Both the position numbers and the translations under genes were made by a program. A model generated the notes under the pieces. It saw nothing but the letters and a program-made list of their open reading frames with translations. It was not told where the DNA came from and ran no database searches. A DNA stretch of 64,000 bases, taken from NCBI RefSeq assembly GCF_014646755.1, contig NZ_BMNW01000001.1:265049-329048 (forward strand), in the 5' to 3' direction. Shown piece by piece: positions 10,345 through 19,733 of this stretch. Numbering within the stretch: the first letter of the stretch is position 1; each line of letters starts with the position of its first letter. Source of the stretch: Pseudomonas asuensis (GTDB lineage Bacteria > Pseudomonadota > Gammaproteobacteria > Pseudomonadales > Pseudomonadaceae).

Positions 10345-10373
10345 TTTATACCACAGAAGCTAGCCGATTTAAA
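10345..10373 (-). promoter_or_regulatory. rpsB sigma-70 promoter
   Basis: On the minus strand TTTAAA (10368-10373) and TATAAA (10345-10350) are separated by 17 bp. The sequence just downstream is GC-rich (GCGCGGCGC), the kind of discriminator found on stringently controlled ribosomal promoters. Expected transcription start is near 10338. Confidence 0.6.
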
Positions 10374-10487
10374 CCATGACAGACTACTGCAGTGAGGATG
10401 GTAGCGAAGAACAGGTTTGTTAGAATCCCGTCCAACCCTTTTACTTTAGTCCATATACATGCTGCCTGCGCAGCGCTAGAGATTCTA

Positions 10488-11270
10488 ATGACCGTTATCA
10501 TCAAGACTGCCGAAGACATCGAAAAAATGCGTATTGCCGGCCAACTGGCGGCGGACGTACTTGAAATGCTGGATGAGCATGTCAAGCCGGGTATTACGAC
10601 AGAAGAGCTAAATCAGCTCTGCCACGATTATATTGTTAATGTGCAACAGGCCATTCCAGCTCCGCTCAACTACAAGGGTTACCCCAAGTCCATTTGCACC
10701 TCGATCAATCATGTCGTCTGCCACGGCATACCTAACGACAAACCGTTAAAAAAAGGTGACATCCTTAATGTGGATATCACGATCATCAAGGATGGCTACC
10801 ATGGCGACACCAGCAAGATGTACTGCGTGGGTGAAGTGGCCGAATGGGCAAAGAGGCTTTGCGAGGTAACGCAGGAATGCCTGTATAAAGGTATTTCTGT
10901 TGTTCGCCCTGGCGCTCACTTGGGCGATATTGGGGAAATCATTCAAAAGTATGCTGAAAAACAAGGTTTTTCCGTAGTTCGTGACTTCTGCGGACATGGC
11001 ATCGGCAAGGGCTTCCATGAAGAACCACAGGTTGTTCACTACGGTCGCGCCGGAACAGGCCTTGAGATCAAGGAAGGCATGATTTTCACCATTGAGCCGA
11101 TGATCAATCAGGGTCGCCCCGAAACAAAGGTACTTGGCGACGGCTGGACGGCCATTACCAAGGACCGCAAGCTTTCTGCTCAGTGGGAACACACTGTACT
11201 GGTTACTGCTGATGGGTATGAAATTCTGACGCTGCGTAAAGACGAAACCATTCCCCGCACCCCCGCATGA
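10488..11270 (+). CDS. map: Methionine aminopeptidase, type I
   Basis: Map removes the initiator methionine from new proteins. The ATG at 10488 gives a 260-aa protein starting MTVIIKTAEDIEKMRIAGQL, matching type Ia enzymes. An upstream in-frame opening from 10392 has no homology. Metal ligands are visible in NVDITIIKDGYHGDTSKM (two Asp), FCGHGIGKGFHEEP (His), FTIEPMI (Glu) and SAQWEHTVLV (Glu). It is divergent from rpsB and followed 12 nt later by glnD. Confidence 0.97.
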   Translation: MTVIIKTAEDIEKMRIAGQLAADVLEMLDEHVKPGITTEELNQLCHDYIVNVQQAIPAPLNYKGYPKSICTSINHVVCHGIPNDKPLKKGDILNVDITIIKDGYHGDTSKMYCVGEVAEWAKRLCEVTQECLYKGISVVRPGAHLGDIGEIIQKYAEKQGFSVVRDFCGHGIGKGFHEEPQVVHYGRAGTGLEIKEGMIFTIEPMINQGRPETKVLGDGWTAITKDRKLSAQWEHTVLVTADGYEILTLRKDETIPRTPA

Positions 11271-11282
11271 GGTAATACGGGC

Positions 11283-13982
11283 ATGCCCCAGGTAGATCCC
11301 GAACTGTTCGACCGTGGACAGTTCCAGGCTGAACTCGCGTTAAAGACCAGCCCAATCGCTGCATTTAAAAAGGCGATCCGCAAGGCAAATGAGGTATTGG
11401 ACGAGCGATTTTCAGCCGGACGCAGTACGCGGCGCCTGGTCGAGGATCGAGCCTGGTTTGTTGACCAGATATTGTGTGAAGCCTGGCAACGATTGAACTG
11501 GGGCAATGCAGAAATTGCCTTACTCGCCGTGGGTGGTTATGGCCGCGGCGAGCTGCATCCTCAATCAGACATTGATCTGCTCATTCTATTGGGCTCGGAA
11601 GATCAGGAAGCGCACCGAGAATCCATTGAGGGCTTTTTGACACTGCTTTGGGATATTGGTCTTGCCGTAGGCCAAAGCGTGCGCTCGGTTCAGGAGTGTG
11701 CAGATGAAGCCAGAGCAGACCTGACCGTTATTACTAACCTGATGGAGTGCCGTACGGTTGCAGGCCCTGAAGGCCTTCGCCTGAGAATGCTCGATGTAAC
11801 CAGCCCCAAACGGATGTGGCCCAGCCGGGATTTCTTCCTGGCAAAGCGGGACGAACAGAAAGCACGGCATGCCAAATATAACGATACAGAATACAACCTT
11901 GAGCCCAACGTAAAAGGCTCACCGGGCGGCTTGCGCGACATACAAGCCTTGCTGTGGGTCGCACGTCGACATTTCGGGACGCTGAATTTACACGCACTGG
12001 TTGGCCAGGGCTTTCTGACCGAAAGCGAATGCTCGCTGCTGGCCTCCAGTCAGGAGTTCCTATGGAAGGTGCGCTACGCTCTGCATATGCTGGCAGGCAG
12101 ACCTGAGGACCGCCTCTTGTTTGACCATCAGCGCCGTATCGCTGGCCTCCTGGGGTATGAAGATAGTGATGCGAAGTTGGCGGTTGAGCGCTTTATGCAG
12201 AAGTACTACCGCGTTGTGATGGATATTGCCCAGCTTAATGATGTGGTCATGCAGCATTTTGAAGAGGCGATCCTGCGAGACGATGAAAGCGAACCTACTC
12301 AGCCGCTCAATAGCCGCTTTCAGCTACGGGACGGTTATATCGAGGTTAGCCATCCGGAAGTATTTAAGCGCACCCCGTTTGCGCTGCTGGAAATCTTTGT
12401 GCTGATGGCACAGCACCCCGAGATTAAAGGGGTTTGCGCTGGCACAATTCGGTTACTTCGCGATCATCGCCATTTGATCAACGACGAATTCCGCCATGAT
12501 ATCCGCAACACAAGCTTGTTTATCGAGCTGTTCAAAGGCCGCGAAGGCATTCATCGCAACCTTCGTCGCATGAACCGTTATGGCATTCTTGGCCTGTACT
12601 TGCCGGAGTTCGGACAAATCATTGGCCAGATGCAGCACGACCTATTCCACATCTATACGGTCGATGCACATACGCTCAACCTGATTAAGCATTTGCGCAA
12701 GCTGAACCGGCCCGAGATGACAGAGAAATACCCTCTAGCCACCCGGGTCATGAACAAGCTGCCCAAGCCTGAGCTGATTTATCTTGCCGGTCTATACCAT
12801 GACATCGGCAAAGGTCGTGGCGGTGATCATTCGGAACTGGGCGCTGTGGACGCTGAAGCGTTCTGCCGTCGCCACCAATTGCCTGAATGGGACAGCAACC
12901 TGATCTGCTGGCTAGTGCGCAATCACTTGGCCATGTCAACCACGGCGCAGCGCAAGGACTTATCCGACCCACTGGTAATTCATGACTTCGCCCAGACCGT
13001 AGGCGATCAGGTTCATCTGGATTATCTCTATGCACTGACCGTTGCAGATATCAACGCAACCAATCCCAACCTCTGGAATTCGTGGCGAGCCAGCCTTTTG
13101 CGCCAGCTCTATACAGAAACCAAGCGTGCCTTGCGCCGAGGCCTTGAAAACCCGGTAGAGCGCGAAGAGCAAATTCGTCAGACCCAGAGTTCAGCTATTG
13201 ATATCCTGGTGCGTAACGGTATCGACCAAGATGATGCTGAGCACTTGTGGGGGCAACTGGGCGATGATTATTTCCTGCGCCATACCGCTAGTGATGTGGC
13301 TTGGCATACTGAAGCTATTCTAAGCCATCCCAATAACGGTAATCCGCTGATCTTGATCAAGGAGACCACCCAACGTGAATTCGAGGGTGGAACCCAGATC
13401 TTTATTTATGCGCAAGACCAGCACGACTTCTTTGCGGTGACCGTAGCCGCCATGGACCAGCTTAACCTGAGCATTCAGGATGCACGCATTATTACATCTA
13501 CCAGCCAGTTCACCCTGGATACTTATGTTGTGCTTGATGCTGATGGCGGTTCTATTGGCAACAATCCAGCCCGTATTCAGCAGATCCGTAGTGACTTGAT
13601 CCAGGCACTGAAAACGCCGGAGGAATATCCAAACATCATCAACCGACGTGTACCGCGTCAGCTCAAGCACTTTGCCTTCGCCCCTCAGGTGAATATCTAT
13701 ACAGATGCTCAGCGGGCTGTGAGCCTGATTGAGTTAACTGCGCCTGACCGCCCGGGCTTACTGGCACGCGTGGGAGGCATATTCCTGGACTTCGACCTGT
13801 CGGTTCAGAATGCCAAAATTGCCACATTGGGCGAGCGTGTCGAAGACGTATTCTATGTTACGGATGCGTACGGGCAGCCCTTGTCGGATCCGAAGCTGTG
13901 CGAGCAACTTCAACAAGCGCTGATTAAAAACCTAAGCGAGGCCAATGGCTCCGAAACGCCGTTGCTACGCATCAGCATCTAA
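11283..13982 (+). CDS. glnD: Bifunctional PII uridylyltransferase / uridylyl-removing enzyme
   Basis: GlnD senses glutamine and adds or removes UMP on PII proteins, setting nitrogen assimilation. The 899-aa protein has the expected order. The nucleotidyltransferase motif [17 protein letters not shown] is near residues 84-100. An HD phosphohydrolase core ([14 protein letters not shown]) lies near residue 505. Two C-terminal ACT domains begin near residues 705 and 813, the latter with [18 protein letters not shown]. It follows map by 12 nt and precedes dapC by 44 nt. Confidence 0.97.
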   Translation: MPQVDPELFDRGQFQAELALKTSPIAAFKKAIRKANEVLDERFSAGRSTRRLVEDRAWFVDQILCEAWQRLNWGNAEIALLAVGGYGRGELHPQSDIDLLILLGSEDQEAHRESIEGFLTLLWDIGLAVGQSVRSVQECADEARADLTVITNLMECRTVAGPEGLRLRMLDVTSPKRMWPSRDFFLAKRDEQKARHAKYNDTEYNLEPNVKGSPGGLRDIQALLWVARRHFGTLNLHALVGQGFLTESECSLLASSQEFLWKVRYALHMLAGRPEDRLLFDHQRRIAGLLGYEDSDAKLAVERFMQKYYRVVMDIAQLNDVVMQHFEEAILRDDESEPTQPLNSRFQLRDGYIEVSHPEVFKRTPFALLEIFVLMAQHPEIKGVCAGTIRLLRDHRHLINDEFRHDIRNTSLFIELFKGREGIHRNLRRMNRYGILGLYLPEFGQIIGQMQHDLFHIYTVDAHTLNLIKHLRKLNRPEMTEKYPLATRVMNKLPKPELIYLAGLYHDIGKGRGGDHSELGAVDAEAFCRRHQLPEWDSNLICWLVRNHLAMSTTAQRKDLSDPLVIHDFAQTVGDQVHLDYLYALTVADINATNPNLWNSWRASLLRQLYTETKRALRRGLENPVEREEQIRQTQSSAIDILVRNGIDQDDAEHLWGQLGDDYFLRHTASDVAWHTEAILSHPNNGNPLILIKETTQREFEGGTQIFIYAQDQHDFFAVTVAAMDQLNLSIQDARIITSTSQFTLDTYVVLDADGGSIGNNPARIQQIRSDLIQALKTPEEYPNIINRRVPRQLKHFAFAPQVNIYTDAQRAVSLIELTAPDRPGLLARVGGIFLDFDLSVQNAKIATLGERVEDVFYVTDAYGQPLSDPKLCEQLQQALIKNLSEANGSETPLLRISI

Positions 13983-14026
13983 TGGACAACCCAGCCTAAG
14001 GCCAGGCTGTACTCGCGAGACCTGAT

Positions 14027-15220
14027 ATGAATGATGCCTTGAACCTGCTCCAGCCCTACCCTTTCGAAAAACTGCGCGCGCTGCTGGCAGGCGTCCAGAC
14101 ACCCCCGGACAAGAAAGCCATCGCGCTATCTATTGGTGAGCCCAAGCATCCATCGCCAGCATTCGTTGCAAAAGTGCTAACCGAGCATTTGGATCAATTG
14201 GCCGTTTACCCAACGACAGCCGGACTGCCAGCCTTGCGCGAAGCGATTGTGACGTGGTGCGAGCAGCGTTTTCGGGTACCGTCAGGCTGGATGGACGCTG
14301 CCCACCATGCATTACCGGTCACAGGCACTCGCGAGGCGCTTTTCTCTTTTACGCAGACGGTAGTGAACCGTCAGGAAGGCGCGCTGGTAGTCAGTCCAAA
14401 TCCTTTTTATCAGATTTATGAAGGCGCAACACTGCTAGCTGGCGCAGAGCCTCATTACCTACCCTGCCTGCCGGAAAAAGGCTTCAACCCTGACTTTGAC
14501 GCCGTTCCGGCTGAGATATGGGATCGCTGCCAGCTATTGTTTCTGTGCTCTCCCGGCAATCCAACCGGGGCATTACTGCCGATCGAGACACTGAAGCGCC
14601 TGATTGAGCTGGCCGACCGCCATGATTTTGTGATTGCAGCGGATGAATGCTACAGCGAACTGTATTTTGATGAAGAAAATCCACCGGCCGGACTTTTGAC
14701 TGCCTGTGCCGAATTAGGCCGCCGTGATTTCAGCCGTTGTGTAGTGTTCCATAGCCTGTCCAAGCGTTCGAATCTGCCGGGCCTACGCTCAGGGTTCGTT
14801 GCAGGCGATGCCGAGATACTCAAACGCTTCCTGCTATATCGCACTTACCATGGCTGCGCCATGCCGATCCATGTGCAGCGCGCCAGCATTGCAGCCTGGA
14901 GCGATGAAGCACACGTACGTGAAAACCGGGTGCTTTACCGGGAAAAATTTGATGCCGTATTAGAGATATTGAAAGGCGTGCTGGATGTTGAGCGCCCAGA
15001 TGGTGGCTTTTACCTATGGGCCAAAACACCCATAGATGACCAGGCCTTTGCCCGTGAACTATATGCGAATGAACACGTTACCGTTGTGCCTGGCTCCTAC
15101 CTCTCCCGTACGGTAGACGGCGCTAACCCTGGCGCCAATCGAGTTCGTATGGCACTGGTAGCCCCTCTGGACAAGTGCATTGAAGCAGCTGAGCGTATTC
15201 GAGCATTCTGCACCCGTTAA
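14027..15220 (+). CDS. dapC: Succinyldiaminopimelate transaminase
   Basis: DapC is a class-I PLP aminotransferase that converts N-succinyl-2-amino-6-ketopimelate to N-succinyl-LL-DAP, the step after DapD in lysine and peptidoglycan precursor synthesis. Visible are CSPGNPTGALLP, the ADECYSELYFDE segment carrying the conserved Asp and Tyr, and the lysine loop HSLSKRSNLPGLRSGFVAG. The 397-aa length is typical. Its placement after glnD and close to dapD supports this role over a generic aminotransferase. It converges on the antiporter gene with only 6 nt between stops. Confidence 0.92.
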   Translation: MNDALNLLQPYPFEKLRALLAGVQTPPDKKAIALSIGEPKHPSPAFVAKVLTEHLDQLAVYPTTAGLPALREAIVTWCEQRFRVPSGWMDAAHHALPVTGTREALFSFTQTVVNRQEGALVVSPNPFYQIYEGATLLAGAEPHYLPCLPEKGFNPDFDAVPAEIWDRCQLLFLCSPGNPTGALLPIETLKRLIELADRHDFVIAADECYSELYFDEENPPAGLLTACAELGRRDFSRCVVFHSLSKRSNLPGLRSGFVAGDAEILKRFLLYRTYHGCAMPIHVQRASIAAWSDEAHVRENRVLYREKFDAVLEILKGVLDVERPDGGFYLWAKTPIDDQAFARELYANEHVTVVPGSYLSRTVDGANPGANRVRMALVAPLDKCIEAAERIRAFCTR

Positions 15221-15226
15221 CGGCTT

Positions 15227-16861
15227 TTATCCTGTTGTTGACGCAGGAATACTGCGCATCAATGTCGCCTCGCTGAAGTCCAAGTCGCTCAGGACTTCGG
15301 CGACGATCTCATCATCGATCACACCTGATAACCGCATACGATAGAGCTCACGACGCTGGGCTCGAATAGCCAGTAGCCTCAACTGTGTTTCGATGAAAAG
15401 ACTGGTTCGAGCACGCGCCTGAACCTCTTCCGTGTCCTGATAGATATCCAGCTGCTCGCGAAACTCGGCCATGAGTTGCGTCTTGATTTCTGCCTTTAAT
15501 CCAGCCCGCAGGGGGTCTTCATCGTCGATGCTCTCGGTCTCCAGGGCTCGAAGGGCTGCTTCAGCAGTATTACGTCGGATCTCCCTACGCTCGCGGTCTG
15601 CTGCCTCGTTGGTCCCTACGCTTAGGCCACGCAATAAAAGCGGTAATCCTATGCTGGCGGCCAGCAGGGAAAGCAAGATAACGCCCGCCGCAATGAAAAT
15701 TAGTACGTCCCTCTGAGGAAAGGGCTGTCCATTGGCTAGAACGATAGGAAGCGACAACACACCAGCCAATGTCACAGCGCCACGCACCCCCGCAATCGAC
15801 GCGATAATCGCTGTACGCTGAAAGTCATTGCCAGGCATAGCCTCATGGTGCCGCGAGATACGCCAATACAGATTCATAACCAGATAGCGCAGCACAATCA
15901 GCACGAGGAAGATCAGGGTCACCTCCCCCATCAACCAGCCTAGCGTTTTATAAACATGTTCAGACGGTTTGAGCACCGCAGCGATGATGTCAGGCAGTTG
16001 TAGCCCTAGAAGCAGGAAGACCAGTCCATTGAAGGTAAACTCCAACATTGACCAGATACTATGGTTGAGCAAGCGGGTGCGAGACTGGCGAGGCAGCATG
16101 TCGATACGGCTTTGCACAAGCCCGGCTGCGACCGCGGAGAGGATACCGGAAAACCCCAAGTGCTCAGCGATGACGTAAGCGGCAAACGGGAGCAAAAGCA
16201 GGAAAACGACATAGGGCGCCGGGTCCGTCCAGCCGTGCTCGACCAGCCAGTTACGGGCTTGCCCTGTCAGCCAACTCAGAGCGGCGCCTGTAAAAAGGCC
16301 ACCAATGGCGACCATAAGAAAAGTCAGGCTCGCATCTGCCAGAGAGAACACACCTGTCATGGCGGCGGCTACAGCAAAACGGAAGGTGACAAGGCCTGAC
16401 GCGTCATTGAAAAGCGCCTCGCCCTGAAGGATATGCATCAGCCGCTTGGGCAACTTGCCACGTGCAATTCCAGACACTGCAACGGCATCGGTTGGCGACA
16501 GTACAGCCGCCAGGGCAAAGGCTACTGGCCAGGAAAGACCGGGCACTAACCAGTGGATAAAGGCGCCAGCGGCAAGGACAGTAATAAATACCAGACCAAA
16601 GGCCAGTGTCAGAATAGGCGCCCGAAGCCGCCAGAGTTCACGCTTCGGCATCCGCCAGCCATCAGAGAATAAAAGCGGCGGAATAAACAACAGCATAAAC
16701 AGCTCAGGGTCGAGCGCGACATGCAAACCCAGGGATGGTAGAGCCAGTAGCGCGCCAACAAATACCTGTATCAACGGAAGCGGCACAGGAAGAAACTGCG
16801 CAGTGAGACGTGTCGCGCCTACTACAAGCAGCATGATCAGAATGGTATAAACGAGTGTCAA
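15227..16861 (-). CDS. CPA1-family Na+/H+ antiporter
   Basis: This is a cation/proton antiporter of the NhaP/YjcE type in the inner membrane. The N-terminal ~400 residues contain about 12 hydrophobic segments with the family stretch AAVLSPTDAVAVSGI, GEALFNDASGLVTF (the NDA motif) and AGVRGAVTLAGVLSLP. A charged cytoplasmic tail of about 130 residues follows. I prefer the TTG at 16861 because a GGAGA site lies 7 nt upstream; a GTG at 16894 would add 11 polar residues. The transported cation cannot be read from sequence. Confidence 0.85.
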   Translation of the reverse strand: MTLVYTILIMLLVVGATRLTAQFLPVPLPLIQVFVGALLALPSLGLHVALDPELFMLLFIPPLLFSDGWRMPKRELWRLRAPILTLAFGLVFITVLAAGAFIHWLVPGLSWPVAFALAAVLSPTDAVAVSGIARGKLPKRLMHILQGEALFNDASGLVTFRFAVAAAMTGVFSLADASLTFLMVAIGGLFTGAALSWLTGQARNWLVEHGWTDPAPYVVFLLLLPFAAYVIAEHLGFSGILSAVAAGLVQSRIDMLPRQSRTRLLNHSIWSMLEFTFNGLVFLLLGLQLPDIIAAVLKPSEHVYKTLGWLMGEVTLIFLVLIVLRYLVMNLYWRISRHHEAMPGNDFQRTAIIASIAGVRGAVTLAGVLSLPIVLANGQPFPQRDVLIFIAAGVILLSLLAASIGLPLLLRGLSVGTNEAADRERREIRRNTAEAALRALETESIDDEDPLRAGLKAEIKTQLMAEFREQLDIYQDTEEVQARARTSLFIETQLRLLAIRAQRRELYRMRLSGVIDDEIVAEVLSDLDFSEATLMRSIPASTTG

Positions 16862-17005
16862 CGCTTTTCTCCGCTGGCTATCGAGCCGGTCCACCCGGCC
16901 TGAACCATACGACCCTTATCGACAAGCCCCATAAAGACGCGTTCGGCTAAGCCGCATCCAGACGGTAAGCATGAGGTATCACTGTATCCTCATCCAAGAC
17001 TTGCG

Positions 17006-17018
17006 AGTACGTCGTACT
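17006..17018. repeat. Short palindrome upstream of the antiporter
   Basis: AGTACG-T-CGTACT is a perfect 6-1-6 inverted repeat in the 175-bp gap between the methyltransferase and the antiporter. It could be an operator, but it stands alone and no regulator is adjacent. Confidence 0.25.
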
Positions 17019-17029
17019 AGCGCCAACTG

Positions 17030-17053
17030 GACGCCTTTAACAGGTAAGGCGTC
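17030..17053 (-). terminator. Hairpin after the methyltransferase gene
   Basis: GACGCCTT and AAGGCGTC form a perfect 8-bp stem with an 8-nt loop, starting 16 nt after the stop of the minus-strand methyltransferase gene. There is no clear T-run, so termination is only likely. Confidence 0.4.
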
Positions 17054-17069
17054 ACGCTGAAAGCCATTC

Positions 17070-18041
17070 TCAAGCAGGCCGTGTAACCGTAAGCGTCACG
17101 GCAGCGATTCGGTCGGTCTGGGCGTAAACACCAGACTCAAGCTCTTCACCAAAGACATCCGGATCCATTTCGCGGTAACGCCAGATCATATCAGTCCCAG
17201 CTAACCGGGCCTGGACAGCCTCTAGAAATGGGTCCCTGCTATCCACCATGGCTACTCCGGTATACAGCAGCAAGGTACCTGCAGGCGCCAGCCGTTCTAG
17301 CGCAGCATCCAGGATGGATAAGGAGAGTCCAGCCCCGAGCGGCCCACCACCGTGGCGATAAGCACGCTCTGTAGGGTCTACGAGATAGGGTGGGTTGGAA
17401 ACAATGAGATCGAACTCCCCTTCAACCTCGTTCAACAGGTTGCTGTGCTGAGTGACTACATTGGTCGCCTCGGCCATTTCTGCATTAATCTGGGTAAAGC
17501 GAAGCGCACGATTATTGATATCAACAGCCAAGACCTCAGCATCCGGTCTTGCCAGTGCCACAAGTATCGCCCCAGGGCCTGCGCCACTGCCGATGTCGAC
17601 AGCCCGGCGGAGTTGCCCGGTCTCGAAACGCAACTGAGCTTCGATAGCGTTGGCGTAGCGGTAAGTGTCTGGACCAAAGAAAACAGCATCCGCCTCGTCC
17701 GTAGGATAAGCGGAGTGAATGAACAACTGGTCGCCCAATGTTGATACACGAATCCGACTACGCCAGCCGTCTTGATAGGACTCTAAAATATCAGCTGCCT
17801 GCATGGCTTCAAAAAGCTCGGATGAGATGACATTCCTTTTGAAGGGCCGACTCCAGCCAAAAATGCCTTGCAGATCCTGAGCCCACTCGTTGCCTGGCCG
17901 GCTATTAACACGGGCATGTGAGGCTGGCGTTACCGTAATAAAGTGGTAATCCGCATTGCGTAGCGCTTCGATCAACAGGCGGAAGGGTTCCATGGAGTGT
18001 TTGGACGTTGCAGGCTGTTCGTGCATCTGTGTATCCGTCAC
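17070..18041 (-). CDS. Class I SAM-dependent methyltransferase, NPPY type
   Basis: The middle of this 323-aa protein has the SAM-binding glycine motif VDIGSGAGPGAILVALA with an acidic VLAVDINNRA strand after it. The NPPY motif in IVSNPPYLVDP is the signature of methyltransferases acting on exocyclic or amide nitrogens (RsmC, PrmC, TrmN6 types). The N-terminal ~130 residues resemble no substrate domain I can name. The start is uncertain: the GTG at 18041 and ATGs at 18026 and 17993 are all in frame. The substrate could be rRNA, tRNA or protein. Confidence 0.75.
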   Translation of the reverse strand: MTDTQMHEQPATSKHSMEPFRLLIEALRNADYHFITVTPASHARVNSRPGNEWAQDLQGIFGWSRPFKRNVISSELFEAMQAADILESYQDGWRSRIRVSTLGDQLFIHSAYPTDEADAVFFGPDTYRYANAIEAQLRFETGQLRRAVDIGSGAGPGAILVALARPDAEVLAVDINNRALRFTQINAEMAEATNVVTQHSNLLNEVEGEFDLIVSNPPYLVDPTERAYRHGGGPLGAGLSLSILDAALERLAPAGTLLLYTGVAMVDSRDPFLEAVQARLAGTDMIWRYREMDPDVFGEELESGVYAQTDRIAAVTLTVTRPA

Positions 18042-18062
18042 GCAATTTGATCCTTTAGAAAC

Positions 18063-18089
18063 AGGACAGGGCCCATAGGGCCCTGTCCT
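18063..18089 (-). terminator. Strong hairpin after the HDO-like gene
   Basis: AGGACAGGGCCC and its exact complement GGGCCCTGTCCT are separated by 3 nt, giving a 12-bp GC-rich stem 8 nt after the stop of the 496-aa gene. The T-tract on the minus strand is short. It probably separates that gene from the downstream methyltransferase. Confidence 0.65.
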
Positions 18090-18096
18090 TGTATGG

Positions 18097-19587
18097 TCAA
18101 TTGAAAAGCTTGTTGAAGAGTCGGGTAGCCAATAGGCCAGAGGCCGTGTGGTGATTGGCGGGTGACATCATCTCGATAAGAAGCGCCATGCCTGCCTCAC
18201 GTGTAGGCTGACAAGCCAGCCGCTGTTCAAGTGCAGCGGTTTCGCTGTCAAAGTCGCTTACCTCTGCAGTCGAAGCATTTAATGCAACGGCCTGAGGATC
18301 ATCAGCCGGACCCTGGCACAGGGCCTCCTGTTGACGCTGCTTGGCCCGAAAGCTCAGTTCACGCTTGGGCAGAATAGCCACACGATCCTGCCCTGCTTGA
18401 TCCTTAGTAGCCGCAACCTTGGCGCCGGTATGCACTAGGTCGCCTGCAATCCAATCGTGGATGAGCTGTTGTTCATAGGCTGTAAATACGCCGAACATTT
18501 CAGCGCGCTCACCTTGTATAAGCTTCCAGAAACGGCTGTTTTGCGGATCCTCATGGCGCCTGATCCAACCCTGGGCCTCCATGGCTTCGAGAAAAGCAGG
18601 TATCTGCTCGGGATCTGCCAGCCACTCACTGACATTACGACCACCAATCCGGCAATAATCGGAATGCACGTACTTGCCGACGGTGCTTTTTTCAGCCAAC
18701 AGTGAGATGACTTCCTGCTCAAGGTCGAACGAGCCAATCACCGATGTTGTCCCTGCACCCAGGTTATTGAGCAAATAACCTTGAATAACGCGTCGGTAAA
18801 ACGTCTCGCGGTCTTCTACTGGCATGGCGTCATGAACCGCCTGCAACGCTTTTTTGGCATGGCCCGTGCCGGCGTTATCGACCGTGACGTGCAATGTAAA
18901 ATAGTAGGGATCAATTCCGAGTTCATTCAGCTCATAAGAGGTAATGAGCAAATGGAGAGGAAGCTGCTCATAACCCAGGTTGAATCCAATAATCTCTGGC
19001 AGGAAATGTTCGGCCTCATAGGCCAGCGCCAGCTGGATTGCACCCTGTACATAATGATCGTCGCTTAAGCGATCCCAGTCCTCACACCCATTGCTGGCCA
19101 AGAGTTTTTTGTACAGAACCACATGGTTCTTATCCGGCAGTCCCTCGCCCAACTCTTCCAGATAGATCTGAATAGGCGCAGTGAAACGGGCGTCATTCCA
19201 ACGCTGCAGAATGCCATACAGCCAGGCACCATCTACCAGTTTGGTTGGAGCAACGCCCCTGAGAAAGTACAACGCATGGGACTTGCTTGTGAAATAGCGA
19301 CGAGGGGCGCCGGCCTTGCGTGCCTTGAGATACGCACGGTACTCCTGTCCTACCCGCTCCGTACTGTGTAGTACCCAGCGCTCCAGCTCCTGCGGATCCT
19401 CCGGCAGGTCGGATTGCATGTGTGCAGTAGCGCTTAGCTGCTCATCAAGGTATTGCCGCGCCTTTTCGAGCGCTTCTGCAGTAGGCTTTTGTTCAAGCAG
19501 GGAGAAATAAAGGTGACGGGATGGCTCAAGGGCGTACGGCGTTAACACAGCCTGTCGGCTCGTCGTGGCTCGTGTAGTTGTCTGCAT
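18097..19587 (-). CDS. Heme-oxygenase-like (HDO) iron-containing redox protein
   Basis: This 496-aa protein resembles the iron-containing redox enzyme family (Haem_oxygenas_2 fold), whose members use a non-heme di-iron site for unusual oxidations. The central region (about residues 190-260) has YEAEHFLPEIIG and a later HVTVDNAGTGH block. These supply Glu, His, Asp and His residues in an order compatible with an HDO metal site. The Asp-His spacing is longer than in the simplest members. A C-terminal part of about 140 residues is unrecognised. There is no signal peptide or membrane segment. It has its own operator-like palindrome and a strong hairpin after it, so it looks like a single-gene unit. 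Substrate unknown. Confidence 0.6.
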   Translation of the reverse strand: MQTTTRATTSRQAVLTPYALEPSRHLYFSLLEQKPTAEALEKARQYLDEQLSATAHMQSDLPEDPQELERWVLHSTERVGQEYRAYLKARKAGAPRRYFTSKSHALYFLRGVAPTKLVDGAWLYGILQRWNDARFTAPIQIYLEELGEGLPDKNHVVLYKKLLASNGCEDWDRLSDDHYVQGAIQLALAYEAEHFLPEIIGFNLGYEQLPLHLLITSYELNELGIDPYYFTLHVTVDNAGTGHAKKALQAVHDAMPVEDRETFYRRVIQGYLLNNLGAGTTSVIGSFDLEQEVISLLAEKSTVGKYVHSDYCRIGGRNVSEWLADPEQIPAFLEAMEAQGWIRRHEDPQNSRFWKLIQGERAEMFGVFTAYEQQLIHDWIAGDLVHTGAKVAATKDQAGQDRVAILPKRELSFRAKQRQQEALCQGPADDPQAVALNASTAEVSDFDSETAALEQRLACQPTREAGMALLIEMMSPANHHTASGLLATRLFNKLFN

Positions 19588-19613
19588 ACGTCAGCACATC
19601 TGGCAGTTAATAG

Positions 19614-19630
19614 TTGTACAGGTTGTACAA
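19614..19630. promoter_or_regulatory. Perfect 7-3-7 palindrome upstream of the HDO-like gene
   Basis: TTGTACA-GGT-TGTACAA is a perfect inverted repeat 27 nt upstream of the ATG of the 496-aa gene. Its size and position fit an operator for a dimeric repressor such as a TetR-family protein. No such regulator gene is adjacent. Confidence 0.5.
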
Positions 19631-19733
19631 TTTGGCCCCTGCATGGCGGGTGAGTTCCTTACCTTGTGTCCGCTTGCCCGAAAACAATCATGCTTCACAG
19701 GGTAAAGGCCTTGTCCAGCAAGGCCCTGTGCCA

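Noticed and set aside
13990-14007. CAGCCT/AGGCTG hairpin between glnD and dapC
   Set aside because: A 6-bp stem without a T-run in a 44-bp gap; too weak to call a terminator.
16895-17069. tRNA or small RNA in the gap upstream of the antiporter
   Set aside because: No cloverleaf, T-loop sequence or CCA end was seen; only short palindromes are present.
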